The notes below the pieces were generated by a model that was given only the letters and a program-made list of their open reading frames with translations, ran no database searches and was not told the DNA's origin. The translations under genes were made by a program, and so were the position numbers. A DNA stretch of 64,000 nucleotides from Agriotes lineatus (lineage: Eukaryota > Arthropoda > Insecta > Coleoptera > Elateridae), in contig CALNHX010001065.1 in assembly GCA_940337035.1 (NCBI GenBank), positions 1 through 64,000 of the forward strand. The letters run 5' to 3'. Positions 35,693-47,491 of the stretch are shown here, piece by piece (the stretch's first letter is position 1; each line of letters starts with the position of its first letter).

Positions 35693-37329
35693 ATGTCGGG
35701 CCCATCAGAAGACTCAAGTAGCGACTACGGTCAAGATTTAAACGCATCAGTCGAGTTGGAGTTGTTGGAAGAACTTTCTGGAGAGAGCAGTTCAAGCGTA
35801 TCAGAAGATGGTATGTAACAGGCGATTTGTGGTCCAAACGTTTTACATACAAGATTTTCTCTTTACAGAAGAGCATGGGGAAGGTGACATAGAATTCGAC
35901 ACAAACATACCCACAACGCACAAGGTACCTTTAAGTTCTTAACTGTCAACATTTTTAAACACTTTTCCTTTAGTACTTAGGCAAGCTCAACAATGTAAGC
36001 GGATATACTTTATTCGATGATGGAGAGATCCTGTCACTCCTAGCCATTCACACGAACACGCTGGTGTTCCCAGGCTTCACCCTTCCGCTCGTCATGAACA
36101 GCCAGATTGAGCAGTCAATAATGCAAGACTTTATAAGTAAAAAAAACATATTTGCCCTTGTATGCGCAGAGTGAGTCATTTGTAAGTAGTGAATCAAAAT
36201 ACGTCTGAATCTATTACATTTTAAGTGAGATGGGAACACGTTTGTACAAATACGGTGTCATAATGGAAGTGTTCGAGTCGTTTTCAAAACAGGGCACTCT
36301 CTACCTGAAAGCCAGAGGGCGCCAGAGGTGTAAGATCATTCCTGGTAGGGAGATACGGCATCTTGGGGGTCGGCTGCAGCAAATTACTGTGAAAATTCTG
36401 GCCGAGCCTGACATTACGTCGCCCATTGGCGACACCCAGCTGCTTACGCTTAAGTCTAGGCGAAGCTGCTCGACTGAAGACTATAAGAGCCTAGTAAGGA
36501 CGTATAAGTACCGAAGGTTAGAACACTTTATTCTAGCTGAAAGGCTACAAGTTTGATATCTGGTATTTTATAGGTACCATTTGGCTCAATTTCCAAATGC
36601 GACATGGATTTATGACCATAATGAGGTGTGTTACTACGTGAAATTGATCCTGGATCACTTGGTTCAGTTTTATTTTAAAGGTAGGTGCTTTTAAAAGGTG
36701 TTGATGTGATTTGAAGCTTGTGTTGACGCAGAAAACATACCGACGGACCCGGTTTCACTGTCTTATTGGTTTATACAAAACTTTCAATTGGTCCATGCTG
36801 AGCGACTACGACTTATGAAGCTTGATTCGACTTTGGAAAGACTTAAATTAGAGTTAAGCCTTTTACAAATGGTAACGATTGGATGTGAAGCTTTCTCTGG
36901 GACATTCATTTTGCGATTTTTAGGAAAGACTGATTTGTTGCGGCGTTTGCAAGGCAGAAATCGCCAACCAACGCGACGTTTTTGCCATGTCTAAAGACGG
37001 CGTGCAAAGCAACTACTGCAATCCAGGTGGACATGTGTACGAAACCGTCACCATCTCCGAAGCCAAGAACTACGACTTGATCGGCTCCCCTTCCAAGGAA
37101 TTCAGTTGGTTTCCCGGGTGAGTGTTGAAAAATTCACATTAAAAGTTTTAATCGTCTCCTGTTCAGCTACTGGTGGACAATCATGCAATGTCGCCTGTGC
37201 AGAGGCCACATCGGCTGGAAATTTACCTCAAAACATCAACTCCCACATGCCTTTTACGGCCTTGCAAAGAGTGGCTTGGACATAAAAATTGTGACTAGTA
37301 AAGTGTCCACTGCATTTATAACTCATTAA
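35693..37329 (+). CDS. crbn: Cereblon, CRL4 E3 ubiquitin ligase substrate receptor (8 exons, 421 codons)
   Basis: Cereblon links DDB1-CUL4 to substrates; its C-terminal CULT domain binds C-terminal cyclic-imide degrons and thalidomide-type drugs. Exons: 35693-35810, 35869-35924, 35974-36170, 36226-36516, 36574-36680, 36732-36871, 36924-37117, 37167-37329; all junctions are GT..AG with consistent phase. An acidic N-terminus precedes a LON-like domain from GKLNNVSGYTLFDDGEILSL. The CULT zinc pairs are CCGVC and CRLC. The Trp cage FSWFPGYWWT plus GHIGWKF is complete, so the ligand pocket should form. Compared with human from memory, His378 is Phe, Ala385 is Trp and Val388 is Ile. Human CRBN is 442 residues, so this copy is full length. 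Most introns are 49-57 bp. Confidence 0.96.
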
Positions 37330-37550
37330 GTTTTTGTCAGTGCTGTTTGTTGTCATTTGCTGTATTTCCATTAATGTCTGAGGAATGAGAAGCCGAGTAT
37401 GATGAAAGCATACGACGAAGTGGAATAAATTGGTGCAATAATGAGCACTTTGAATTTCAGAGATATTTTCGTATGCCACAATTTGTAATGAGTAGACAAT
37501 TTATTGTTGATTGTATGTTAAGGAATTAGAATAATACCGTAGTAGAAAGC

Positions 37551-37556
37551 AATAAA
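37551..37556 (+). promoter_or_regulatory. Likely crbn polyadenylation signal
   Basis: AATAAA 222 bp after the crbn stop codon, with T-rich sequence following. Confidence 0.6.
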
Positions 37557-37559
37557 ATA

Positions 37560-38520
37560 TGTTGAGTAGCCCAGTTTTTTTCAAATTATAGTTTGTTACT
37601 GCAATTGGCCTTTACCATTTTAAAAAATGTAGGATACGTTTCAAGTTCTGGAAGTGCATTTTTTAAAGTTGATTTAAATATTTATTTGAATTGTTTATGT
37701 GTTAACATTGTAATGTCTTTGAACAAGATTATTAATATGTTTTTTACTTTAAAAGTCGTTATTTTATTATACTCAAAACCAGTGGTGCTTAAACTTTTTT
37801 ATTTATAACCCCTTTTCCACTAGACAAATTTTTGGCGACCTTCTGATAGTTCAAAGTATATTTATTAATTGCACTATTTAAATCCAGTGCAATAGTGTAT
37901 TATGATACTAGTGTATAAGTACGCCTTTAAAGTACGTGCGACGAGTTTAAGAGCACGACGCAAAGCGGAATGCTTTTAACGTCGCTAGTGCTTTAATGGC
38001 ACTTTTACACGTGTATCATATGCTATTTTTTCTACGATTGTAACTGAAATATAAAAACTTAGTTTGGTGACACCTTTTCCATCACATTGTGTTGGATATT
38101 CTAGGTTATGTTGACATTCAAATTTACGGCAAAACGTGTTTTAATATAGTATTAAAACACGCCACCAATGGCAACATGCTAAAAAGACCTAATTCAGGCA
38201 CTAATATTAAGAGTGCTACAAACGTCGCTTTTGACACTAGAAACTGCAAAAAGTTGTCATTTTGACACGATCGTAGAAAAAAGAATTATATTAGGAATTT
38301 TAACAAAATTGGAACCATGTAAATAACGAATTTGCATAAACTAAAGCAGGAAATTATTCGTAGAGAAACTATTTGGTAAAAAGAAAAGAAAGAACTTTTA
38401 AAAAGAGTGAATTAAATGGAACAGCAAGAAAGACGAAAATAAGGAAGAATATGATAACGGGAGCGGATGTAAAAAACAATAAGTTAAGAAAGGGAGTTGA
38501 AAAGCTTATGCAAGAAATAA
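37560..38520. other. Non-coding, AT-rich; relic of an RTE-like element at the right end
   Basis: No gene. An inverted pair around CTACGATTGT (38032) and ACGATCGTAG (38268) suggests an old MITE. From about 38370 a Lys/Arg-rich reading (KRKERTFKKSELNGTARKTK) looks like the start of an old LINE ORF that continues in pieces at about 39160-39440 and 40240-40560. Confidence 0.4.
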
Positions 38521-38849
38521 TAAACTCTATTCACTATAGTCCCGGATTGTCAATGTCAAAATTCAATTAAAAACAATCCTTTATATCATGGTTAATACTT
38601 GTAATAAGTCAAGCTATGGGTAACTAGAAACAATTAAGTTACTACTGTCAAAACTAAAAATTATAGGTTATATTTCGAACTGACTTAAGCAAAGATACAT
38701 AGAAGTTGCCAGGTAACAAAAACGCCAATTTTAAAAATAACTCTTTTGCGTTGTCCAACTTAGTAGTAACAAAAAAACCAATAGAAATTCAACAGTGCTA
38801 CCATAAAACGTCATTTTTGACAATCCGGTACTATAGTGAATAGAGTTTA
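38521..38849. mobile_element. MITE, 329 bp, TAAACTCTATTCACTATAGT ends
   Basis: Terminal inverted repeats of about 38 bp: left TAAACTCTATTCACTATAGT then CCCGGATTGTCA; right TGACAATCCGG then TACTATAGTGAATAGAGTTTA. The interior is non-coding. The superfamily is not assigned. Confidence 0.8.
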
Positions 38850-38870
38850 AGTTTATAGACTGGTTTAGGT

Positions 38871-39132
38871 ATCGAGAGATCCAAAAAAAACTGTTCCTCA
38901 GCGGGCTGTGGAAATTCAATGTATGAATAATATGTTGGTGACACTGTACGTCAATGTCAAATTCGAGGTTATCAGGTTAGGTTTTCCGTCAGTTATGACA
39001 CAAAATGACGCAAATCCTAACCTGCTAACCTCGAATTTGACATTGACGTACACTGTCACCAATTCATATTCATATTCATACGTTGAATTTCCACAGCCCG
39101 CTGAGGAACAGTTTTTTTTTGGATCTCTCGAT
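38871..39132. mobile_element. Fold-back MITE copy 6 with private outer arms
   Basis: The 262-bp palindrome runs from ATCGAGAGATCC to GGATCTCTCGAT. Outer arms (CTGTTCCTCAGCGGGCTGTG and complement) are unique in the window, the middle arm ATGTTGGTGACACTGTACGT is shared, and the central hairpin is shared. Confidence 0.85.
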
Positions 39133-40242
39133 ATTAATATGGAAGTCAAAGAAGCAAGTGTGGTGGCAGCAAGAGAAGATAAAAAATCATAGTAGCAAAA
39201 CAAGCAATTAGGCGATGAAAAAATTAATTAAGGAGAACAAACAAAAACTTAAGGGAACAACGGTAGGTATACATAGAGAATGGACTGACTTGGAAAGTAA
39301 GGAAAATACAAGCAGCTATTAAAGGATGAACATGAAAAAGGAAAAAGGACTAAGATTGGTTTCTAGATATTAATAATAGAGGGAAGATTTACATATGGAA
39401 TAGAACAGGAACCAACATAAGTTTGATGAAAATTCAAAAAACTAATGGAGCAAAATAAAAATATAAAGGCGTGTTACGGTATTGTAGCCTGTACTGGCTG
39501 TTTTAATTTAATTTAGAAGGTTAATGAGATGCTACAAATTGCCAGGCTGGTACTGGCTCCATACAGCTCAGATTGCCAAAGGTATCATTCTTACACTCAA
39601 GTTTTGTAACACAGTAAAGCACTCAGAATAACTTTATAAGCGTATAATTTCGTTAACTACTAATACATACAATTATATTTAATTCATAAGACAAAATAAA
39701 ATGTAATGTTTATAATAAAAATAAATCTGGTACTCTTCGGCTAAGGTAGCGGTCCGTTGTCACAAGGCGGTGCTAGTGATTATTGGACCACCCTCGGTTC
39801 ATACTCGATCTTTTGAGCAGCCGTTAATAAGTACACCGTGCCGACCAATTATAAAAAGGAGGTGGAGTTTAGTGATGGCGCCAAATTGGACATGACATAA
39901 AATTAAAACTTTATAGTGGTTAACCGGGGTTTCAGAGATAAATTATTTTTGGACAGAACAACGTTTGCCGGGAGGAGACGGGACGGAACGGGACGCAACT
40001 TGGCGGCAATTGATTTGAAACACGAGGGAGTAAATAAGACGTGGGCACCTGTTGCTTAAAATAATTGCGATAATAGAACACTGGCCTACGCCCGCAAACT
40101 ATTTGAAAGTGTACAGATACGTACTTAGCTCAAATTGCTCAGAAGATTTAAGTTCTATCAGCCGACCCAGGCTAGTAAAAGGACATCGCAAATGGTTAAT
40201 AAAAAACAAGAACCACGAAATCAAAGGAAACAAAAGTGCTCA
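39133..40242. other. Decayed sequence between old RTE fragments
   Basis: Left part (to about 39450) reads as degenerate Lys-rich LINE ORF. About 39490-40050 is unrelated and non-coding. A segment at 39725-39830 has a tRNA-like flavour (GGTTCATACTC as a B-box-like block) that I could not fold into a convincing cloverleaf. Confidence 0.35.
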
Positions 40243-40691
40243 AGACACAGAATAAAAATTGGCACGTGAAACATTAGCACCATGTTGCAATCAGGGAAAA
40301 TGAGTGAGATAACCAACGAATTTAAATAACGTAAAATAGATGTAGCACTGTTGCACAATGGAGATGAACAACAAGGAAAAATGGCGTAGGATTTATTCTA
40401 TTATACAAGATACAAAAAAATACGCTATAGTTCCAATTTATAAATGGGAAGCTAGCACTAATAAGAGTTAAAGGAAAGCAAACGCAACATATGTTAACGT
40501 ATATGCTTCAACAGAAAATACGCTAGATTTCGAAAAAGACAAATTTTACGATGAATTAGAAAAGATAATACAAAATCCCAAACATAATACAATAATAATC
40601 CTAGGAACTTTAAGGATCAAGTAGGAAAAGAAGAGTGCACAAAGGAAGTAGTAGACAAGAATACCATCTACGATATTACCAATGACAATGG
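40243..40691 (+). pseudogene. Old RTE-clade endonuclease fragment, upstream half
   Basis: Degenerate APE-endonuclease N-terminus: STMLQSGKMSEITNEFK, then KIDVALLHN, then VNVYASTENTLDFEKDKFYD and NTIIILG near 40590. Many stops are present. It is interrupted at 40691 by the younger RTE element; the reading continues after 44272 (HRLCNCAT, then FRTSTKFKH). Confidence 0.75.
40560..40691 (+). repeat. 132-bp direct repeat, left copy (target site duplication)
   Basis: It starts AAAAGATAATACAAAATCCC and ends ATATTACCAATGACAATGG. It matches 44141-44272 with a single mismatch seen (ATACCATCT versus ATACAATCT). The two copies exactly flank the RTE element. Confidence 0.92.
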
Positions 40692-43600
40692 TCAAATGGA
40701 TAAAAGATGAACGAGTTCGTAGAAGAGATCAAGAATTTAAGATAAACAGTACGAGAGGAGCTACAGGTGATAAAAGTACCGATAGCTGAACTACAGAGGT
40801 ACTTAAATGAACTAAAGGAACTGAAAGAAGAAGTAAGGCAAAGAAATGAAAAAATTGACAGGGAAAGAAAGGTTCTCTATCAAGAACTAAGGAAGCTGGA
40901 AAAAAAGATAACAAACAAAAACAGAACCACACAGAAAAAGAATAAAAGAACAACGTACACGAAAGAAGAACTTTTGGATCTACAAGAAACGGAAGCTAAC
41001 AGGAAAGAGCCAAATAGTTATATAATAAAAATAAGAAAACTTAAAATCCAAGCAAACAGGAAGAGAGGGATAAATAGGGGAAGAAAAAGTCCCACATGGA
41101 AAATTGGAACATGGAATGTAAGAGAAATAAGAGGGAAAGAAAAAGAACTAGGACAAGAATTTGCAAAATCAGATTTAGAATTAATCGGGATAACTGAAAC
41201 GAAGAAAAAAGGGAAAGGAATAGAAAAAATAGATGAAGAAAACCTCCTGTTTTATAGCGGCGTTAGCATAAACAAAAGAGCAGCGGAAGGAGTGGGGTGC
41301 ATAATAAATAAAAACAACGCAAAAAATATTGTAAAATGGGAATTCTGCTCAGAAAGAATAATGACACTGGAAATTAAAGTAACAACGAACCATATGGTGA
41401 CAGTAATAATTGCGTATGGACCATGTGAAAGTAATAAGTTAGAAGATAAAAACGGGTTCTGGGAGATGTTAGAAAAAGAAATTGAGAATAGCAGAAATGA
41501 AGTTGTAGTTTTGGGAGACCTAAATAGCAGAGTGGGGAATAACGCACAGAAATATAAAAATGTGATAGGCCCGTTTGGAGAAAATGTCAAAAATGAAAAT
41601 GGACAGAGGCTAATCGAGTTTTGTATCGATAACGAGATGATAGTGGCAAACACGTTTTACAAACACAAAGAAATACACAAATTCACGAGAAGAGAACCAA
41701 TGAACAACGAAAAATCAATCATTGATTATGTTCTGGTACAGGGTAGCAACAAATGGAAGGTTAAAGATGTGAGAGTGAGAAGAGCGAGGGAAATAGGAAG
41801 TGACCACTTCCTACTGGTGGCTGAAATGAAAAGACAAGAAGAAAATGAGAAAATCAACATTGAGGAACAAAAACCTAGAAGAGAAATAAACAGAGAAATT
41901 AAGAATAAAGGAGTTACAAAACAGATTTAGGGACGAAGTCCAACGATTAAGCATAACAATGAGAGACAACCAAGAAATAGAAATAGAAAAAGATTGGACA
42001 GACTTCAAAGGAATGATTCTCAAGGCAGCAGAGAAAGTGCGCGGAACACCCAGACGAAAAAATCAAAAACAAACCAGCTGGTGGAACGAAAGTGTTAAAA
42101 AAGAAGTGCATAAAAATAAACTGCTTTGGAACAAATACCTAAAGAGCAACAAAACAGAAGATTATGAAAGATATAAAGAACAAAGGAAGATAACAAAATT
42201 ACTAGTAGCTCAAGCAAAATCACTGGAATGGGAACGTTTTGGAATAGATACCGAAGCAAACTTTAGGGAAAACCAGAAACGATTCTACAAAATATTTAAA
42301 GGATTTAGGCAAGGCAGAAGGAACCCGCTACACTATATCAAGGACAAAGCGGGCGAGATAATCACCAACGGAAAACACATAATGGAAAAATGGAAAGAAC
42401 ACTTTCAGGAACTGCTGGGAGGTACACCAAAACAAACTGCAAAAAACCAAAGGAAGAAGACCAAAAATGGGAACAGATAGAGCGAGAGGAAGGAGAACAC
42501 CAAGAAGAGATAAGCTTGAAGGAAGTGGTAGAAGCAGTGCAAGGAATAAAAATGTACAAAGCAGCGGAGCACGACAAAATAAAACCCGAAATGTTGAAAT
42601 ACATGGTAGAGGCTGGGATGTATCACCTGCACAGGATAATACAACAAACTTGGAAGAAAAATAAAATCCCCAAAGACTGGGAAGTGGCAATTATTCATCC
42701 GATATTTAAGAAGGGAGACAGTAGGAGATGCGAAAATTGTAGAGGGATCTTGCTCCTCAGCGTGCCGGGAAAAATCTATGAAAGAATATTAGAACAGAAA
42801 GTGAGAAAAATTATAGAGCCAAAGTTAAAAGAGTCTCAGAACGGATTCAGAAAAGGAAGAAGTCCGCAGGATGCAATATTCGGACTTAAGCAAATAATAG
42901 AGAAAACCATAACATATGATAAAGGGCTCTATGTATGCTTTGTGGACTTGGATAAAGCATTCGACACTGTACCAAGGGAACAAGTATGGGAAGCGCTAAA
43001 AAAGTACGGAGTGAGAGGCAGACTAATAGGAGCTATCAGGGGCTTGTACAAAAAGACAAGAAATTATGTAAGAGCCGAAAGTGAAAGTTCAACAATATTC
43101 ATAACGCACGAAGGAGTGAGACAAGGAGGAATACTGAGCCCTCTTTTATTCATCACCCTGGTGGATGATATAACAAGAGAAATAGAAAGAAAAATAGAAT
43201 ACCAGATAGGGTTTAAAAACATGGAAAGGGTACGAGTTTCAGAATTTATGTTTGCGGATGATATAGCCATATTACCAAACTCAGAAAGAAAGCTACAGAG
43301 AGCAGTAGAGTGCTGGAATCGAGCAATTGCTGAAAGAAACATGAAAATAAATACAGAAAAAACAGTAGTGATGATGGTAGCAAGAAAACCGAGAAACATT
43401 CGCATTACTATAAACAATGAAGAACTGAAGCAAGTGGAAGAATGCCGGAACCTGGGAACAACGGTGAGTAGGAATGGAAAACAGGAACAAGAAATCAACA
43501 ACAGAATACAAACAGCAATGAAGGTATATTTCGCCATAAAAAAGCAATAATTGCCAAAAAAGAGATATCAAAAAAGGCAAAAATTAGAGTGTATAATGCA

Positions 43601-44140
43601 ATACTTATCCCAACCCTAACATACAGCAGCGAGACATGGACACTGAATACGAGATTACAGATGCAACTACAAGCATATGAGATGAAATTCCTAAGAAGGA
43701 TTGAGGGAGTAACAAAGAGAGACAAAATAAGAAACAGAAGTTAGGAGAATACTAAAAACCAAGCCATTGGAACAGATAATTGAAGCAAACCAGTTGAGAT
43801 GGCTCGGACACCTATTCAGAAAAAACAGCGAGAACATACTAAGGAGAGTATGGGAAGCCAAGCCGGAGGGAAGAAGACCTAGGGGAAGACCAATCACATC
43901 ATGGAATAAAAGAATGGCGGAAATATTAAAAGACAGAGGAATAAACTGGAAAGAAGCAAAGGAACTAGCGGGCGATAGAAAGAAGTGGAAGAAATTCTGT
44001 GCAGGAGTTAGGAGTTAGTGGTGCAGAATATGTAAAAATAAGAGTGTAGAGTAAAAAGTGTTAAAATAAGTAGTGGACAGTTTAAAGTAAGTGAAACCTC
44101 GACACCGTATTACGGTATAAGAGGATGGGAGAAGAAGAAT
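40692..44140 (+). mobile_element. RTE-clade non-LTR retrotransposon, nearly full length
   Basis: A 3449-bp LINE with an N-terminal coiled coil, APE endonuclease, RT with FADD and an RTE-type C-terminal tail, bounded by the 132-bp duplication. The 3' end is a short A/G-rich tail (GATGGGAGAAGAAGAAT), not poly(A). The coding region is complete but broken by a few single-base shifts, several of them next to A-runs. The high identity of the flanking repeats says the insertion is recent. Confidence 0.88.
40707..44018 (+). pseudogene. RTE polyprotein: coiled coil, APE endonuclease, reverse transcriptase
   Basis: The likely start is ATG 40707, with a TAA at 40743, after which the frame is open from 40746 to 41930. 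The endonuclease begins at WKIGTWNVREIRG (about 41098) and includes VVVLGDLNSRVG and GSDHFLL. A frameshift near 41900 moves to the frame of 41959-42480, and a second near 42440 moves to the RT frame (to 43550). RT motifs are VDLDKAFDTVPR, GVRQGGILSPLLF and MFADDIAIL (FADD 43251-43262), all intact. A further shift near 43545 precedes the tail RRPRGRPITSWNKRMAEI, typical of RTE elements, ending at 44018. The protein nicks target DNA and copies element RNA there. Confidence 0.88.
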
Positions 44141-44272
44141 AAAAGATAATACAAAATCCCAAACATAATACAATAATAATCCTAGGAACTTTAAGGATCA
44201 AGTAGGAAAAGAAGAGTGCACAAAGGAAGTAGTAGACAAGAATACAATCTACGATATTACCAATGACAATGG
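44141..44272 (+). repeat. 132-bp direct repeat, right copy (target site duplication)
   Basis: See 40560-40691. It begins directly after the 3' tail of the RTE element. The old endonuclease reading continues beyond it. Confidence 0.92.
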
Positions 44273-44400
44273 CCACAGATTATGCAATTGTGCAACATAG
44301 ATTAATATGTTTAGAACAAGCACAAAATTCAAACATATTCAAGCACAAAGTAAAGTGGATACATCCTAGAACTAAAAAGTCTGTAAAGGGCTTTACTCAG
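44273..44400 (+). pseudogene. Old RTE-clade endonuclease fragment, downstream half
   Basis: It reads HRLCNCAT, a stop, then INMFRTSTKFKHIQAQSKVD, which matches the usual continuation of an RTE endonuclease after the sequence at 40691. It fades into unrecognised DNA near 44400. Confidence 0.65.
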
Positions 44401-45827
44401 GACTCCCCACGCAATTGGAGGTTGTGACACTAAATTTAAAGAATCAAAGAAAACTAGGAGGAAAAATATCTTCACGCTTCTAATAATTCTGAGACACTCC
44501 ATCGAAAAGATGTTCTTACGCGTACTCAAATCCCTATGAACAGGTAGGTTATGTGACTAGAAATGCATTTGTCAACACTTCCCAAACCTACTCTCAGAAG
44601 TACTTCCAGTACATCATGAGAAAACAGACTCAATCTATCCTCAAACACAACTGACTCTCCTATAAAGAATAACCTAAAAAAATATCATTGACTTTTATAA
44701 CCCTGTCAGGACATTTTTAGTTTGGTACGAACGCACGGCTAATTAGCGTATTTTCTAAATTACGGCTCCACTTGTATATGGGGTTTTCGTATTATTCCGC
44801 CTGTATTTGAGCATATAGAGTTATGTGCGAGCATTTATTAGCTTTCTAGCGTACACAGCTGTGTTATTCCGCTTGCCGCCAACGGTTCTAAAACGTCTTC
44901 ATTCAGCGTATCTCGATTTCAGATTGTTGCCGCGCTAGAATACAAATATTCTGTAACGTTCCGTGACGTGAATTTAAGAAGCAACGGCCATGGGTGTGAG
45001 AGAGCAAGCTATCTTGTACAGCTCAGTTGCCCCGCTTCTTTATCGATCGCGCTCTATCTGGCGCTGCATCTTGAGGTCAGTTGGCATCCGGCATTCGAAG
45101 GCACCAGTCAGTTTCTGAGGTGTGCGGCCCGCAGTGTCTCCCCTTCGGGGTTGGCATCCACGTGACGCTTGCGAGGGTGTTTAACGCCTTGTGCTGTTCT
45201 GTCTGTGTGCGAATGCCATGGTTTTAATCATTATTAGGACTCCCGTCGTTTCAAGAAATTTGAGCGTGCGTTACGCATCTTGCTGCGTGAGAGTGAGTGA
45301 CCCTTTGTGGGTGTCAATTACCGTAAGCCTTTTGAGTCTCCAATTTTCCGCGGAGTAGCAGACTCCTATATTTCGCGTCGATTAGACGGATTTTTTTGTT
45401 GGGGACTCATTAGCAGTGTTGTGTTGGCGAAGCTGTCATGTTACTTGTCTTCTGTGCGAAATTCGCATTATGTCTCGTATGAAAGGATAAATTCCCCATG
45501 TGTTTAGCTTCCCCAGCCCGTTTAGTTGTTTGCAGTATTTTTTTCCGTTTCGCCACCTGCAGTATCTGGGTATCGTAGCCGTCACAGCAGCTTAGGACAT
45601 CGGTTGCCCCACAGCCAAACTCCTTACAGGTATCGTTTGTATTGCTTTCATTTACAGTCAGTTGACCGGGTTATTGATTAACTTTATACAGTAGCCTTTG
45701 TCCTGTTTCGCAACCGCTACTTAATAGAGTTTTCCCGTTGTCGATTATGTAAGTCAGTGATACAGCTTTAGTAACAAAACGTGTAAGTCGGCGATTATAT
45801 TTGTTTGCTGCTTTCCCTTGACAACGG
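44401..45827. other. Non-coding, GC-richer block; possible old LTR
   Basis: No gene. The T/C-rich, moderately GC-rich texture at 44.7-45.8 kb resembles that of the solo LTR at 8.7-11.4 kb, but no TG..CA ends or target duplication could be fixed. Confidence 0.3.
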
Positions 45828-45871
45828 AACTTAATATTATTATTAAGTTACTTAATATTATTATTAAGTTC
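45828..45871. repeat. Tandem 21-bp duplication
   Basis: ACTTAATATTATTATTAAGTT occurs twice head to tail. Confidence 0.9.
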
Positions 45872-45885
45872 CTAGGAGAATATAA

Positions 45886-46413
45886 TTCATGTGTCACGTA
45901 ACGCAATTTCAACCAATGAGGGGCATGCAAATGCTTAGTTACACATTATCACAGCGGTAGTAATTTATTTTCGTAATTGTTTTTACGGGTGATCATAAAT
46001 GGTTGTGATTTTTTTCTTAGGTTGGCACTGTTAATGTTGGAGACACTGCTGTCAATTTTAAGTCCGTGTCAAATTCGACGTTAGCAGGTTAGGTTTTGTG
46101 TCAGTTTGTGTCAAAACTGACGGAAAATCTAACCTGCTAACCTCGAATTTGACACAGACTTAAAATTGACAGCAGGGTAACCAACATTAACAGTGCCAAC
46201 CTAAGAACAAAAAGTAAATATTTGATATTTTGCATTTCATTCAATATATTCTCTTTCCAAATATAATTCGTGTAATGATTAATGATCGATAATTTTTTAC
46301 TCGTTAAAATCGAAACAGCAAATTTAACTCGTGCTACGCACTCGTTAAATTTAGGTTCCGGTTTTAACTCGGAAAAAAAATCATCGATAATAATCATTCC
46401 ACTTGTTATATTA
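45886..46413. repeat. 530-bp composite repeat, copy 2
   Basis: It matches 19983-20512 along its length, including the fold-back element at the same position. Shared landmarks outside the fold-back are CAACCAATGAGGGGCATGCA on the left and TTCTCTTTCCAAATATAATT on the right. Confidence 0.75.
45987..46210. mobile_element. Fold-back MITE copy 7
   Basis: Outer arms as in copy 2 (TTCTTAGGTTGGCACTGTTA), with arms GTCAATTTTAAGTCCGTG and the shared central hairpin. It is embedded in the 530-bp composite repeat. Confidence 0.82.
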
Positions 46414-46423
46414 CAACTGATAA

Positions 46424-46650
46424 TATACCCCTGGACAAAATTAACGCATCACAAAAATGATATTCTGAAAACTAAATTTTTTTATATTATTATAAATGTT
46501 AGAGCTTTGCAAAAAGGAGTATTATTAAAGGATTAGCAGAGATTTATTGTGCATTTGAGGAAAAACAGGAAAACTTTACAACTTATAATATAAAAAATTT
46601 AGTTTTCAGAATATTTCTTTTGTGATGTGTCAATTTTGTCCAGGAGTATA
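46424..46650. mobile_element. Tc1/mariner-type MITE
   Basis: Inverted ends TATACCCCTGGACAAAATTA and its counterpart reading TATACTCCTGGACAAAATTG, each extending about 70 bp through TTCTGAAAACTAAATTTTTT. The TA at each outer edge fits the TA target duplication. CTGGACAAAATTAACGC ends are common in insect mariner-like elements. The interior is non-coding. Confidence 0.82.
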
Positions 46651-47368
46651 TAATTAACAGCGCAAGATGCAGACCTAAACGTTTTGTTTATAATTCTAAG
46701 TGTTTATGTGACATGTGACACTCACAGGTAACACGACTCACAAAAATTAATCCTGGTGACAGGTGACAAACCAAACGATTTTTTTTAAATCTAGGAAAAT
46801 TTCGATAAGTAGCGGAAAAACTATAATAAGATAACTCGGAATGTATCGCCTATTTAACATTTTCGGCAGGCAACAAGCCGCAGCTGCGCCTTGGCTTGTA
46901 CTTGCCTACCTGAAATGTTAATAGGTCCTTACATTCCTTGTTACTTAAATAGCTATTTTCTACGACCACCACTAAAATTAGGCCTTTTAGCACTAGATTT
47001 TTTCTCTAAAAGTGACGTTTTATAATTTAGCGTGTTTAAAATGAGATCAGCTGTTTACTTTTAGCACATGTGTTGTAAAGTGAAGTGAGGTTATAAAACT
47101 ACAATTTCGAACTGGAAGTGAGGTTGTAAAGTTATTCTAGTTACTTCTTGCGTTAGAGGTAAAGTGTTTTTAAATAAGTAAAGCGTCATATAATGAATAA
47201 AGTGAGATGTGTACTATTAAAATTATCTTTGATAACTGACTTTGACAGTAGTGGCTCCAGAAACATTCACCTGCGCGTCAAGTCTATCTCTTTATTATGA
47301 CATAAATTATAACTGTCATAAATGCAAACCTTTGTTAAATCGACATTTATGGATTAGTACTAGAACAT
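46651..47368. other. Non-coding AT-rich sequence
   Basis: No gene recognised. The short motif TTTTCTACGACC (46960) recurs inverted near 48048, suggesting another dispersed repeat end. Confidence 0.5.
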
Positions 47369-47371
47369 TTA

Positions 47372-47455
47372 GGGCCGGTTGCAGAAAGCAATGTTAAGTC
47401 TGGTGTTAGCTAACGCGACGTTAAAGTCAACAAAAACGAATCAAATATCAAATGC

Positions 47456-47491
<36 letters not shown>

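Noticed and set aside
39725..39830. Possible tRNA gene around GGTTCATACTC
   Set aside because: The anticodon arm and acceptor stem do not pair convincingly.
44700..45827. Second long solo LTR
   Set aside because: The base composition is similar to the 8.7-kb LTR, but no shared sequence, TG..CA boundaries or target duplication could be found.
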